In this document: positions 1 to 7,428 of the stretch, piece by piece | Numbering within the stretch: the stretch's first letter is position 1 | How the letters are laid out: every line of letters begins with the position of its first letter | NCBI GenBank assembly: GCA_015655535.1 | Contig: JAATEW010000342.1 | Coordinates: forward strand, 1-13,577 | Length of the DNA stretch: 13,577 bases | Direction of reading: 5' to 3' | Source of the DNA: Hyphomicrobiales bacterium | GTDB lineage: Bacteria; Pseudomonadota; Alphaproteobacteria; Rhizobiales; Beijerinckiaceae | The notes under the pieces: model-generated | What the model was told of the DNA's origin: nothing | Seen by the model: only the letters and a program-made list of their open reading frames with translations | Database searches by the model: none | Position numbers and translations under genes: made by a program

Positions 1-482
1 CTGTGGAGAGAGCTGCGATTTGCGCATTCGACAACGACGAAATAATGGAGGTCACAGTTTAACTCCTCACCAGCGGCTTGTGGCGTGACGGATAACGTCA
101 TGGACGGTGTGGTTGCGTTTATGGACGTTGAAGCTGGTCCGGAACCGGCTCCAAAAGGCCATACACGCGGTGCTAATGCGTGCCAGACACCGTCGCGCCA
201 TACATGCCCGCTGGAGAGATCGTGTGATCTTCCAAGGTCATCGGCAGTAGATCATCTACCCCGATCTGTCGCGAATGCGCGGTCAACCTAGAGTCGACCT
301 CACGCTGTTAGTTTCCCGCGATCTCTTTAATAAATCGTAAATTATCCGTCTTTTCGAGGGGATGCCCTGCGGCGCCCCAGCTTCGGACCAGCTCCGTTTG
401 AAAAATTCAGCCTGAGCCGAGTCGAAGAGACTCCCGGGCAAGCTTCGTCGCGCCCGATAAGCCGGCGAAAGAGCGGATTGGT
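1..482. other. Left-edge intergenic region without a convincing gene
   Basis: I found no coding region here that I can defend. A 68-codon + frame at 85-291 and a short - strand frame across roughly 180-290 show no family resemblance and no good ribosome binding site. The stretch from about 315 to 350 is clearly more AT-rich than its surroundings (CTTTAATAAATCG and TAAATTATCC) and is the likeliest place for the promoter of the downstream glycosyltransferase gene, but I cannot assign a -35/-10 pair with confidence. The first 300 bases could be a decayed mobile-element remnant or the edge of a neighbouring gene. That is a guess. Confidence 0.4.
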
Positions 483-2786
483 ATGGCCAGATCTCAAGCA
501 ACGGCGCGCCTGCGAAAGATCGCGCCAGCCGACAAGCTTTTCGCAAAGGCGATCGATCATCATAAGGCCGGACGCCTGCGAGACGCCGAGAAGCTCTATC
601 GGCAGATCTGCGAGCTGCAACCGGCCTATGCCGAGAGCTGGTCCAATCTTGGATTGACGCTGCTCGCGCGCGGCGTTCCCGACGAAGCCGCCGCCGCCTG
701 CCGCCGCGCCATTTCAATCAACCCTCGCTACGCCGACGCCTATCTCAATCTTGCCGCTGCCCTGCAAATGTCCCAGGCGTTCGACGAGACGGCGGACGTC
801 TATCGCCAAGTCATCCCATTGCTGCCTGCCCGCGCCGATCTATGGAACAATTTCGGCGTGATCCTCACGATAACGGGGCGGTTGGCGCAATCGGTTCTCG
901 CATTTCGGGAGGCGATCGCCCTCAAACCCGATTCCGCCGAAGCCCATTTCAATATGGCGCGGGGCCTCGCGACATTGGGATGGACCGATGAAGCGATCAA
1001 AACCTATCGGCAGGTGCTCGCACTGGAGCCGAATCACGCGGCAGCTTCTTCCAACCTCGGGACTTTGCTCGCCGCCGCCGGACATTTCGCCGAAGCCGCT
1101 GCGATGAGCCTGCGCGCCGCGGCTTTGGCGCCCGACAACGCGGAGGTTTTTTGCAACCTCGGTGTCGTGATGCAAAGACAGGGAAGGGTCGCCGAGGCCG
1201 TCGCAGCCTATGAGAAAGCGCTCGCCATCAAGCCCGACTATGCCGCGGCGCTCGGCAATCTGGCGGCCGGGCTGCAGGAGCAATTCAAGTTCGACGAAGC
1301 GGCTTCCGCCTTGAAGCAGGCGATCGCGATCAAGCCCGACTTCGACACCGCCATGGTCGAACTCATTAAGATAAGGCGGCATATTTGCGACTGGAGCGAG
1401 TATGACGCGGATCACCATAAGCTGATCGACTTCATCGCGCAGAAGAAAGACGCCATCTTCATGCTGCTGTTGATGAGCTTTCCATCGACACCGGCGCAGC
1501 AGCGAGACTGCGCACGGCTGGCGATGAAACGCCTCAACGAAAGCGGCGCGCGTCTCGGCCCCGCGACCGAAGCGAGGCTCGAGGCCAAATCTTCGGGAAA
1601 GATCCGGGTCGGTTATCTCTCCACGGATTTTCGCGATCATCCCGTCGGCCGCCTCCTCCCGGAGCTATTCGCCCGGCACGATCGCGACAAGATCAACGTC
1701 ATCGGCTATGCGCTCGGCGTCGAAGACGCAGGCGTGTTGCGCGGCAGAATCCGGCAGGCCTGCGATTCCTTCGTCGATCTGCATCAAATGCCGGACCTTG
1801 AAGCAGCGCGCCGCATTCAAGCGGACGGAATAGACATCCTGGTCGATCTGACCGGCCCGACGATCGGGTCACGGCAAGAGATCCTGGCGCTCCGCCCGGC
1901 CCCCGTGCAGGTAAGCTTTCTCGGATGGCCGGGAAGCATGGGCGCCGATTTCATCGATTACGTGATCGCCGACCCATTTGTCGTGCCGCGCGAGCAGCAC
2001 ATGTTCTATACCGAGAAGGTCGTGCATCTGCCCGACTGCTACCAGCCGAGCGATCCGCAAAGGCCCGTGCCGAGCGCCATACCGACGCGAGCCGAATGCG
2101 GTCTTCCGGAAGATGCCTTCGTCTTCTGCAGTTTCAACAATCCGAACAAGATCACGCCGGAGATGTTCGATCTCTGGATGCGCTTGCTGCTGCGTGTCGA
2201 AAACAGCGTGCTCTGGCTCTACTGCAAGTCCAACCAGACGATCGAGAACCTGAACCTTCGGGCAAGGACCCATGGCGTTTCCGCCGACCGGATCATTTAC
2301 GCACCGGTGGCGCAATATGACGCCTATCTCGGCCGTTTGCGTCAGGCGGACCTTTTTCTGGACAGCTATCCCTATAACGCAGGCGCGACCTGCAACGATG
2401 CGCTCTGGGTGGGCCTGCCTGTCCTCACCTGCGCGGGCGAAACCTATGTGAGCCGCATGGCCGGCAGTCTGCTCACGGCAGCGGGCCTGCCGGAATTGGT
2501 CACTTATTCGCTCGCCGACTATGAAGCGCTCGCCATCCGTCTGGCAACCGAGCCGGACCTGCTCGGCGATTTCAAGCACCGGCTCATCAGAGGTCGGGCC
2601 ACCGCGCCTTTGTTCGATATGGGACGGTTCGCGGTCAATCTTGAACGCGCCTATCGCGAGATTCAGGACATCCGGCTTGCCGGCGAAGCGCCGCGATTCA
2701 TCGCCGTCGAACCGGATGCGCCAGCCGCCAAATCAAACCGGAAAAACCGGCCCTCTCGATCGACGAAGCAGCGAGCCTCAGCCTGA
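483..2786 (+). CDS. TPR-repeat O-GlcNAc-transferase-like glycosyltransferase (GT41, SPINDLY/OGT type)
   Basis: A 767-residue cytoplasmic protein with no signal peptide or membrane segment. Residues about 15-286 form eight tandem 34-residue TPR units (for example AEKLYRQICELQPAYAESW, ending in the usual LxPxxAxA spacing). A linker follows, then a GT41 catalytic domain at about 372-740. Visible catalytic-domain motifs are GYLSTDFRDHP (His386, aligning with the active-site His498 of human OGT), ALRPAPVQVSFLGWPG, FNNPNKITPEMF (Lys aligning with the UDP-contacting Lys842) and NDALWVGLPVLT. By family knowledge it transfers a sugar from a nucleotide-sugar donor to Ser/Thr or another acceptor bound by the TPR groove. 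The donor and acceptor here are unknown. The ATG at 483 has only a weak GAG ribosome site 9 nt upstream; the frame is open back to 402 but offers no better start. It overlaps the next gene by one base, so the two are probably co-translated. Confidence 0.93.
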   Translation: MARSQATARLRKIAPADKLFAKAIDHHKAGRLRDAEKLYRQICELQPAYAESWSNLGLTLLARGVPDEAAAACRRAISINPRYADAYLNLAAALQMSQAFDETADVYRQVIPLLPARADLWNNFGVILTITGRLAQSVLAFREAIALKPDSAEAHFNMARGLATLGWTDEAIKTYRQVLALEPNHAAASSNLGTLLAAAGHFAEAAAMSLRAAALAPDNAEVFCNLGVVMQRQGRVAEAVAAYEKALAIKPDYAAALGNLAAGLQEQFKFDEAASALKQAIAIKPDFDTAMVELIKIRRHICDWSEYDADHHKLIDFIAQKKDAIFMLLLMSFPSTPAQQRDCARLAMKRLNESGARLGPATEARLEAKSSGKIRVGYLSTDFRDHPVGRLLPELFARHDRDKINVIGYALGVEDAGVLRGRIRQACDSFVDLHQMPDLEAARRIQADGIDILVDLTGPTIGSRQEILALRPAPVQVSFLGWPGSMGADFIDYVIADPFVVPREQHMFYTEKVVHLPDCYQPSDPQRPVPSAIPTRAECGLPEDAFVFCSFNNPNKITPEMFDLWMRLLLRVENSVLWLYCKSNQTIENLNLRARTHGVSADRIIYAPVAQYDAYLGRLRQADLFLDSYPYNAGATCNDALWVGLPVLTCAGETYVSRMAGSLLTAAGLPELVTYSLADYEALAIRLATEPDLLGDFKHRLIRGRATAPLFDMGRFAVNLERAYREIQDIRLAGEAPRFIAVEPDAPAAKSNRKNRPSRSTKQRASA

Positions 2787-3676
2787 TGGCGATTTCAATC
2801 CAAGACGTCTATGACGCTTTTATCGGTTCGTTCAGGCTCGAAGTGAAGCTCCTCAAAGAGTTCTGCAATGTCAGGAATGTGGAATTCCAGCCGAAGGAAG
2901 GATCGGGATTGTTTATCCCCGCGCGGTTTGGGGAAGGACTGACGGAAGAAGTCCGTGCCTGCGTCGTACCGCTTGATTATGCGATCGCACCCTCGGCGAT
3001 CGCCACGCATAGCTGGGACTATTTCGAAATCGAATTTGCGCGGCGCGTTGTTCCGCCCTCGCTGACAGGCTTCACGCTCATTGATGTCGGCGCGAACGTC
3101 GGCCTTTTCACCCGTCAGATGCTCGGGGCTTTCGAACAGATACAGGATGTCTTTTTATACGAGCCCGACCCCGAGAATTTCGCCTATATGATGCGCAATC
3201 TCCAAGCTTTTCCAAATCTGAAAAAGAACAATTATGGCTTGGGCCTGCGCGACGAAAAGCTTGAATTCTATCGCGACCGGACGAACTCCGGAAATTACTC
3301 GCTGAACAAGTCCGCTATGCCCCCGGACGACAGCTTCGATAAAACGACGATCGAAGTCAAAGCGGCCAAGGCCGCGTGCAAAAAATGGGCAGCCTCCGGC
3401 CTGCCGATTTTTTACAAGTCGGATACGCAAGGGCACGATGAAGCCATCGCGACATCGGCCGACCCGAAAATCTGGAAGTCGGTCTTCGCCGGCATTTTCG
3501 AACTTTGGCGGATCGAAAAGCCGGAATTTTCCCTGGAGACGTTCCGTGCGATTCTAGATCAGTTTCCGAACAAGATGTTTTTGCAGGAACCGGCCCACAT
3601 GCTGACCACGGACGACGTGATCTCCTATATTCAGGGCCGCGACGGCCACTACCGGGATCTTGGTTTTTGGAAATAA
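2786..3676 (+). CDS. FkbM-family SAM-dependent methyltransferase
   Basis: A 296-residue soluble protein. A Rossmann-type SAM-binding motif LIDVGANVGLF lies at residues 98-108, the acidic end of strand 2 in YEPDPENF (Glu126), and a later FkbM-like signature FYKSDTQGHDE at 209-219. The last is a divergent form of the usual KIDVxGxE motif. The family methylates hydroxyl groups of sugars and polyketides (FkbM itself is a 31-O-methyltransferase). Next to a GT41 enzyme the natural inference is O-methylation of the transferred sugar or of the same acceptor, but no substrate can be read from the sequence. The ATG lies inside TGATG, sharing one base with the preceding stop, and no separate ribosome site is evident, so translation is probably coupled to the glycosyltransferase gene. 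The first 90 residues, before the SAM domain, resemble nothing I recognise. Confidence 0.85.
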   Translation: MAISIQDVYDAFIGSFRLEVKLLKEFCNVRNVEFQPKEGSGLFIPARFGEGLTEEVRACVVPLDYAIAPSAIATHSWDYFEIEFARRVVPPSLTGFTLIDVGANVGLFTRQMLGAFEQIQDVFLYEPDPENFAYMMRNLQAFPNLKKNNYGLGLRDEKLEFYRDRTNSGNYSLNKSAMPPDDSFDKTTIEVKAAKAACKKWAASGLPIFYKSDTQGHDEAIATSADPKIWKSVFAGIFELWRIEKPEFSLETFRAILDQFPNKMFLQEPAHMLTTDDVISYIQGRDGHYRDLGFWK

Positions 3677-3697
3677 GCGGGATGAGGAAAAATATGC

Positions 3698-3711
3698 GGC
3701 GGTTTTCCGCC
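3698..3711. other. Short stem-loop between convergent genes
   Basis: GGCGG-TTTT-CCGCC forms a 5-bp stem with a 4-nt loop in the 58-bp gap between two convergent genes. There is no T-tract on either side. It could be a weak bidirectional terminator or chance. Confidence 0.25.
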
Positions 3712-3734
3712 CGGATCCTATCGCTTGTGCGCCG

Positions 3735-5498
3735 TCAGATGAACCAAGCGTAGGACGGACGGCGCTCTTGCGGAATGCAGAGAACCAATTCCGGCGATAG
3801 TGGAAACAGCGGTTCGAACGTATAGTTCATCTCGTCCATGACCTGTTTCGCGTTCCAACACCGCTCGACATCCGTCCAGACCTCGACCAGAATCACCGGG
3901 CGGCTGGCAGCGATGGTTTTCCGCGCGCCACGCAGCACCTGGATCTCGAACCCCGCGACATCGATCTTGAGCAGATCGACGTCGCTCATGCCGCGATCGT
4001 CCAGCGGTTCGACCGGAACCGTATAGCGATCGATGATCTTATGCGCGGCGGCGACCTCGGGCAAAAGCGAGTTCAAACCGCCTTCGTAGCTCAACACGTT
4101 CAGCACCGCCTCGCCACGCGCATCGCCGAGCGCGACATGTTCGCAGGCCACATGCGCGTAATCGTTCAAGGCGCGGTTGCGCGTGAGCCAGCCATATTGA
4201 AACTTCGACGGCTCGAAGGCGACGACCTTATCGAAGCCCGGCGCGAGGCCCATGGCGTAGAAGCCGATATGCGAGCCGACGTCGACAAAAGTGCGGCCGC
4301 GCCCTGCGAGCGTTCGGAGGAAATTGATCATCGGAAGCTCGGGGATTCCGGGAATCGGGTCCGGCACGTAAAGCAGACGCTTGAGCGGGATCCGCGCCCC
4401 CTGGCCGCCGCGATAATCGTGGACGGCGCCCAGGATCTCACGTCTTGGCGCCTGCAACCGCGCTTTGAGATCCGCTGTGGAGATGAAAAACGTGCCGATC
4501 TCGCCATCATCCACGCCGCAGAGCAGATGATAGCCGTCGCGTGACGGCTCCGCACCCATCGGAAAGATGACGCTGCCGGCAAATTGCCACCCGAAGCGAT
4601 GCGCGCCGCTCTTATAAGGCGCCATCAAAAGCGGCTCGAACGTCATCGACACCGGCGCATAAGGCGCCTTCGCCGTGAATACACATGCGCCGACGCTGTA
4701 AAGGCGCCGGCTGCCGATGACCTGAGCCGCATGAAAAAACGTAATCAGATGATCGGCGTCATAGGGTACGGGCGGGGTCCCGCCCCGGATCGTTCCATCT
4801 TCCCAGGTGAGGCCGGGATTCCGATAGACGTTTTGCAGTTGCGGCATTTGCCTCGGTTCAACACTAAGCGTGATGACGTCCCAAGGTTCGTGCGAATAGA
4901 TCAGCCCTACATGCGTGTCGTCGATCGCAAAGGGAATCCAGTTTTTCTCCCAATTCTCGTCCGCGTCCGCCGAACCGGCGCCCTGGATGGGACGCTTTGG
5001 AAGGCTGAACATGTTTTTCCATGTCCATTGGCCGCGATCGATCGCATATTCCGCCATGACGACGGACGAACCATTCGGCAGACCCGAGGAATCGCGTTCG
5101 ATCATCGCGAAAAAAATCAGAAGTCTTTCGCCGAGCCTGATGATCCGTGGATCAATGCCTTGGGCAAGAAGAAGGACCGGTGTCCCCGCCGGCTGCAGAT
5201 CGGCATCGACACGAACGGCCCAGATCGATCCTTGTCCCGGCTGCGGCGGCGTCGCGTAGCGGCAAAAAACAACCCAGGCTTCGTTTGGCCCAAGGCGGAC
5301 TAGGCTCGGATTCATGTCGAGAAACCGGCCAGGATCGAAGGACGGCCGAAGCTTGAAAGCGGCGTCGCGATTCAGCGGCCTCAGCCAGCCGGAGACAGGC
5401 TCCGCAACCGGAAGTTTCTTGCTTGAAGCCAGGGGCCGGCTCAGCCGGGCAGTAGACGAACGGGCCATCGATGATCCAGCCGAATCACTTTGTGCCAC
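3735..5498 (-). CDS. Two-domain protein: GH130-like beta-propeller fused to FkbM-type methyltransferase
   Basis: A 587-residue protein if read from the GTG at 5498; an internal ATG at 5468 (residue 11) gives 577 residues and is perhaps the better start, since neither has a strong ribosome site. Residues about 55-345 resemble the five-bladed propeller of GH130 mannoside phosphorylases and related glycosidases. Visible motifs are MNPSLVRL (62-69), GIDPRIIRLGERLLIFF (Asp116 at the position of the family's catalytic DPR aspartate), EKNWIPF (184-190) and IRGGTPPV (237-244). Residues about 400-570 are a complete FkbM methyltransferase: TFVDVGSHIGFY (SAM motif), VAFEPSKF (Glu429) and LLKIDVAGFEIQVLRGA (509-525). 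No signal peptide is apparent, so the protein is probably cytoplasmic. I infer that it binds or cleaves a glycan and methylates it. The propeller could instead be a non-catalytic glycan-binding module. It runs tail-to-tail against the GT41/FkbM pair. Confidence 0.82.
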   Translation of the reverse strand: MAQSDSAGSSMARSSTARLSRPLASSKKLPVAEPVSGWLRPLNRDAAFKLRPSFDPGRFLDMNPSLVRLGPNEAWVVFCRYATPPQPGQGSIWAVRVDADLQPAGTPVLLLAQGIDPRIIRLGERLLIFFAMIERDSSGLPNGSSVVMAEYAIDRGQWTWKNMFSLPKRPIQGAGSADADENWEKNWIPFAIDDTHVGLIYSHEPWDVITLSVEPRQMPQLQNVYRNPGLTWEDGTIRGGTPPVPYDADHLITFFHAAQVIGSRRLYSVGACVFTAKAPYAPVSMTFEPLLMAPYKSGAHRFGWQFAGSVIFPMGAEPSRDGYHLLCGVDDGEIGTFFISTADLKARLQAPRREILGAVHDYRGGQGARIPLKRLLYVPDPIPGIPELPMINFLRTLAGRGRTFVDVGSHIGFYAMGLAPGFDKVVAFEPSKFQYGWLTRNRALNDYAHVACEHVALGDARGEAVLNVLSYEGGLNSLLPEVAAAHKIIDRYTVPVEPLDDRGMSDVDLLKIDVAGFEIQVLRGARKTIAASRPVILVEVWTDVERCWNAKQVMDEMNYTFEPLFPLSPELVLCIPQERRPSYAWFI

Positions 5499-5538
5499 GC
5501 TACGATAGGGGCAATTTCGTTTCCAGCCGTCTCACCTG

Positions 5539-5560
5539 CGAAAGCACAATTTTGCTTTCG
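5539..5560. other. Stem-loop downstream of the desaturase gene
   Basis: CGAAAGCA and TGCTTTCG form a perfect 8-bp stem around a 6-nt loop. It lies 43 bp past the stop of the - strand desaturase gene and just upstream of the propeller/methyltransferase gene. There is no U-tract after it, so it may act as a transcript-end hairpin or as part of the next gene's leader rather than as a classical terminator. Confidence 0.35.
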
Positions 5561-5602
5561 ATGAGATCCGCATTCCGGCGATGAGTAGAGAGCGATTCTG
5601 AA

Positions 5603-6700
5603 TCAGTTCGTTTGCGTCGGAGATGGGAACGTGCGTCCGATCTCGTTTCGCAGCATCCCCGGCCCACGCGCCTTGCTGGCGGCGCGCATCTCGCGAAACA
5701 CGACGAGCCGGCGGTCTCTCTCGTCCCAGAGAACCATGCGTATGGATTTAATGCTCTGCCACAAAGTCAGGCGTCCGATGGCCGCGAGCTGCGGGTGATC
5801 GCGCAGCACCTGCTGGAGCCGGTAATAGGGAATCCGGCTGCAAAGATGATGCACATGATGCACGCCTATATTGGCGGTGAACCAGCGCAGCACGACCGGC
5901 AAGGCGTAATGCGAGCTGCCGTAAAGCGCCGCTTCGTGAAAACTCCAAGAGCCTTCGCGCGCCCAGAACGTATCCTCGAACTGATGCTGAACATAGAACA
6001 GCCAGACGCCGATCAGGCCCGCGAGAAGCGTGATCGGCATTTGCACGAGCAGAAAGGGACCGACGCCGACGAGCCACATCATAATGGCGACCAGCGCGGC
6101 GATTGCCGCGTTCGTTCCCATCGTGCTCGGCCAGTCTCCGGCTCCCAGCGGCAGGCGTTGCCGCAGGACGAACAAATAGATGGGCCCGATGCCGAACATC
6201 ACGACAGGATGCCGGTAGAGGCGATAGAGAAGCCGGCGCCAACGCGAGAGCGCTTGAAACTCGCGCACCGTCCGCATGTCGACATCGCCGGTTCCGCGCC
6301 GGTCGAGGTTGCCGGAGGTCGCGTGGTGCTCCGCATGGTTGCGGCGCCAGCAATCGTAAGGCGTCAGCGTCAGCACGCCGATGACGCGCCCGACCCAATC
6401 ATTGGCAAGGCGATGGCGGAAGAACGAGGTGTGGCCGCAATCATGCTGGATCATGAAGAGGCGCACGAGGAAACCCGCCGCCGGTATGGCGAGGAGAAGA
6501 CACAGCCAATAATGGCCCGTGTGGAGCGTTGCCCACATCAAAACCCAAATGAGGACGAGCGGCAGCGCGGTGATCGCGAGTTCGAAAATGCTGCGCACGT
6601 AAGTCGGCTCACGATAGCAGGCAAGTATGCCCGCCCATCGGCGCGCCTCGCGCGCGCGGGCGCCAGGCTTTATCATCACGGCCAAATTTCGTTTCTGCAT
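5603..6700 (-). CDS. Membrane fatty acid desaturase (acyl-lipid type)
   Basis: An integral membrane di-iron desaturase of 365 residues from the ATG at 6700. The frame also allows a GTG at 6736 (377 residues) or an ATG at 6676 (357). I prefer a downstream start because the tail of a strong terminator ends only about 16 nt before the GTG; no candidate has a clear ribosome site. All three histidine boxes are present: HDCGH at 86-90, HAEHH at 122-126 and HHVHH at 281-285. YVQHQFEDTFWA (about 237-248) is typical of delta-12/omega-type acyl-lipid desaturases. Hydrophobic segments lie at about 39-60, 65-83 and 193-233, as expected for two membrane hairpins. By family knowledge it introduces a double bond into membrane acyl chains using O2 and an electron donor. 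Proximity to a cold-shock gene suggests a role in membrane fluidity, but position and substrate cannot be fixed. Confidence 0.9.
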   Translation of the reverse strand: MQKRNLAVMIKPGARAREARRWAGILACYREPTYVRSIFELAITALPLVLIWVLMWATLHTGHYWLCLLLAIPAAGFLVRLFMIQHDCGHTSFFRHRLANDWVGRVIGVLTLTPYDCWRRNHAEHHATSGNLDRRGTGDVDMRTVREFQALSRWRRLLYRLYRHPVVMFGIGPIYLFVLRQRLPLGAGDWPSTMGTNAAIAALVAIMMWLVGVGPFLLVQMPITLLAGLIGVWLFYVQHQFEDTFWAREGSWSFHEAALYGSSHYALPVVLRWFTANIGVHHVHHLCSRIPYYRLQQVLRDHPQLAAIGRLTLWQSIKSIRMVLWDERDRRLVVFREMRAASKARGPGMLRNEIGRTFPSPTQTN

Positions 6701-6751
6701 TGAAGACGGCAAACCCAAAGCGGCGCTCTCTATCACGTGGGATCATGCGGG

Positions 6752-6789
6752 AATAATAAAAGCCCCGCGACCTTTTCAGGTGCAGGGCT
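6752..6789 (-). terminator. Rho-independent terminator for leftward transcription from the cspA region
   Basis: On the - strand AGCCC...ACCT-GAAA-AGGT...GGGGCT forms a hairpin (arms AGCCC 6761-6765 with GGGCT 6785-6789, and ACCT 6770-6773 with AGGT 6778-6781, with small internal mismatches). It is followed by the U-rich run TTTTATTATT. It starts 5 nt past the stop of the small ORF at 6794-6940 and would end the cold-shock transcript before the desaturase gene. Confidence 0.75.
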
Positions 6790-6793
6790 CGTT

Positions 6794-6940
6794 TCAGGCG
6801 TGGGCTTGTCGCCAAACGCCGCGTTGGCATGATGCTAACACCGCCGCGATCTCAGCCGCCAGTTCATCCGTGGTCGGCTTTATTGAGAACGAGACGATGT
6901 CGCGTGACAGCGGTTTGCGAGAACGCGAAACCGCCGTCAA
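6794..6940 (-). CDS. Candidate 48-residue small protein downstream of cspA
   Basis: I do not recognise this ORF. It begins at a TTG 5 nt past the cspA stop codon, has no clear ribosome site and ends 5 nt before a strong intrinsic terminator, so it would be the last frame of the cspA transcript. The frame uses mostly G or C at third codon positions, as its neighbours do. The product would be a basic N-terminus (LTAVSRSRKPLSRD) followed by a segment with an acidic amphipathic helix (TTDELAAEIAAVLA) and a short tail ending QRGVWRQAHA. That layout faintly recalls the small epsilon subunits of acyl-CoA carboxylases, but the resemblance is too slight for an assignment. The same DNA also contains the 6910-6934 stem-loop, so it could be untranslated 3' sequence instead. 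Confidence 0.33.
   Translation of the reverse strand: MTAVSRSRKPLSRDIVSFSIKPTTDELAAEIAAVLASCQRGVWRQAHA
6910..6934 (-). other. Stem-loop just past the cspA stop codon
   Basis: GCGGTTTGCG (6910-6919) pairs with CGC-G-AAACCGC (6924-6934), a 10-bp stem with one bulged G and an AGAA loop. It begins 12 nt past the cspA stop on the - strand. No U-tract follows, so it may be a 3' protective hairpin or a weak terminator. It falls inside the candidate small ORF. Confidence 0.4.
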
Positions 6941-6945
6941 TTCAA

Positions 6946-7158
6946 TCAGGCCAGAACCTTGAGATTGTCGGCTGTCATCTTGCCGCTCTTGCGGTCGGAG
7001 ACGAGTTCGAAGTCGACCTTCTGACCTTCATGCAGATTGTTGAGGCCCGAGCGCTCCACGGCGCTGATATGAACGAAGGCATCCTTGCCGCCGTCATCCG
7101 GCTCGATGAAGCCGAAACCTTTTTCTGCGTTAAACCATTTCACAGTTCCCGTAGACAA
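6946..7158 (-). CDS. cspA: CspA-family cold-shock protein
   Basis: A 70-residue single cold-shock domain, full length for the family. It carries the RNP1-type motif KGFGFI (13-18) and the RNP2-type motif DAFVHI (26-31), with the usual N-terminus STGTVKWFN. Such proteins bind single-stranded RNA and DNA and act as RNA chaperones, often on cold shock or in stationary phase. The start codon is TTG: the canonical N-terminus begins exactly there, a stop lies in frame five codons upstream with no ATG between, and an AAAGGG ribosome site sits 7 nt before it. A predicted promoter further upstream implies a leader of about 140 nt, as is typical of thermosensitive csp mRNAs. Whether this copy is cold-induced cannot be told from the sequence. 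Which numbered csp paralogue it is also remains open. Confidence 0.95.
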   Translation of the reverse strand: MSTGTVKWFNAEKGFGFIEPDDGGKDAFVHISAVERSGLNNLHEGQKVDFELVSDRKSGKMTADNLKVLA

Positions 7159-7303
7159 TGGGAAACCCTTTCACGAACATAAGTCTTGCTCGCCCGCGAA
7201 GCCGCAGGCCGTCGAAATCGCATTTTCAGGCTGGGGAATTGCTGGCTCGCCGCGCGACCGTGTCTAACGCAAAGCCAAATCATCTAACCGTCTATCGACA
7301 TTC

Positions 7304-7333
7304 TCTATATGGCGTATCGCCACCATATTGCAA
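7304..7333 (-). promoter_or_regulatory. Predicted promoter of the cold-shock gene
   Basis: On the - strand TTGCAA (7328-7333) and TATAGA (7304-7309) are separated by 18 nt, a reasonable housekeeping-sigma pattern. A start near 7297 would give a leader of about 139 nt before the TTG start codon. Confidence 0.45.
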
Positions 7334-7361
7334 GCAGGACGGTGACGAATTCATAGGCGCC

Positions 7362-7390
7362 TTGCCCTGCCCGGCGTTCGCGGATAGGTT
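7362..7390 (+). promoter_or_regulatory. Possible promoter of the GT9 gene
   Basis: TTGCCC (7362-7367) and TAGGTT (7385-7390) are 17 nt apart and point toward the GT9 gene, whose ATG lies 39 nt downstream. The -10 element is only a partial match. Confidence 0.3.
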
Positions 7391-7428
7391 TTTTAACCAT
7401 GCACGAGACGTGAAGACGTTGTTCCAAA

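Noticed and set aside
247..259. Perfect palindrome GTAGAT-C-ATCTAC
   Set aside because: Six-base arms are expected by chance several times in a window of this size, and nothing nearby supports an operator role.
85..291. 68-codon + strand open frame near the left edge
   Set aside because: No ribosome site, odd composition rich in Pro, Arg and Cys, and no family resemblance; consistent with chance in GC-rich DNA.
5612..6703. 363-codon + strand open frame opposite the desaturase
   Set aside because: The - strand carries all three histidine boxes; the + frame gives a His/Arg-rich sequence without motifs.
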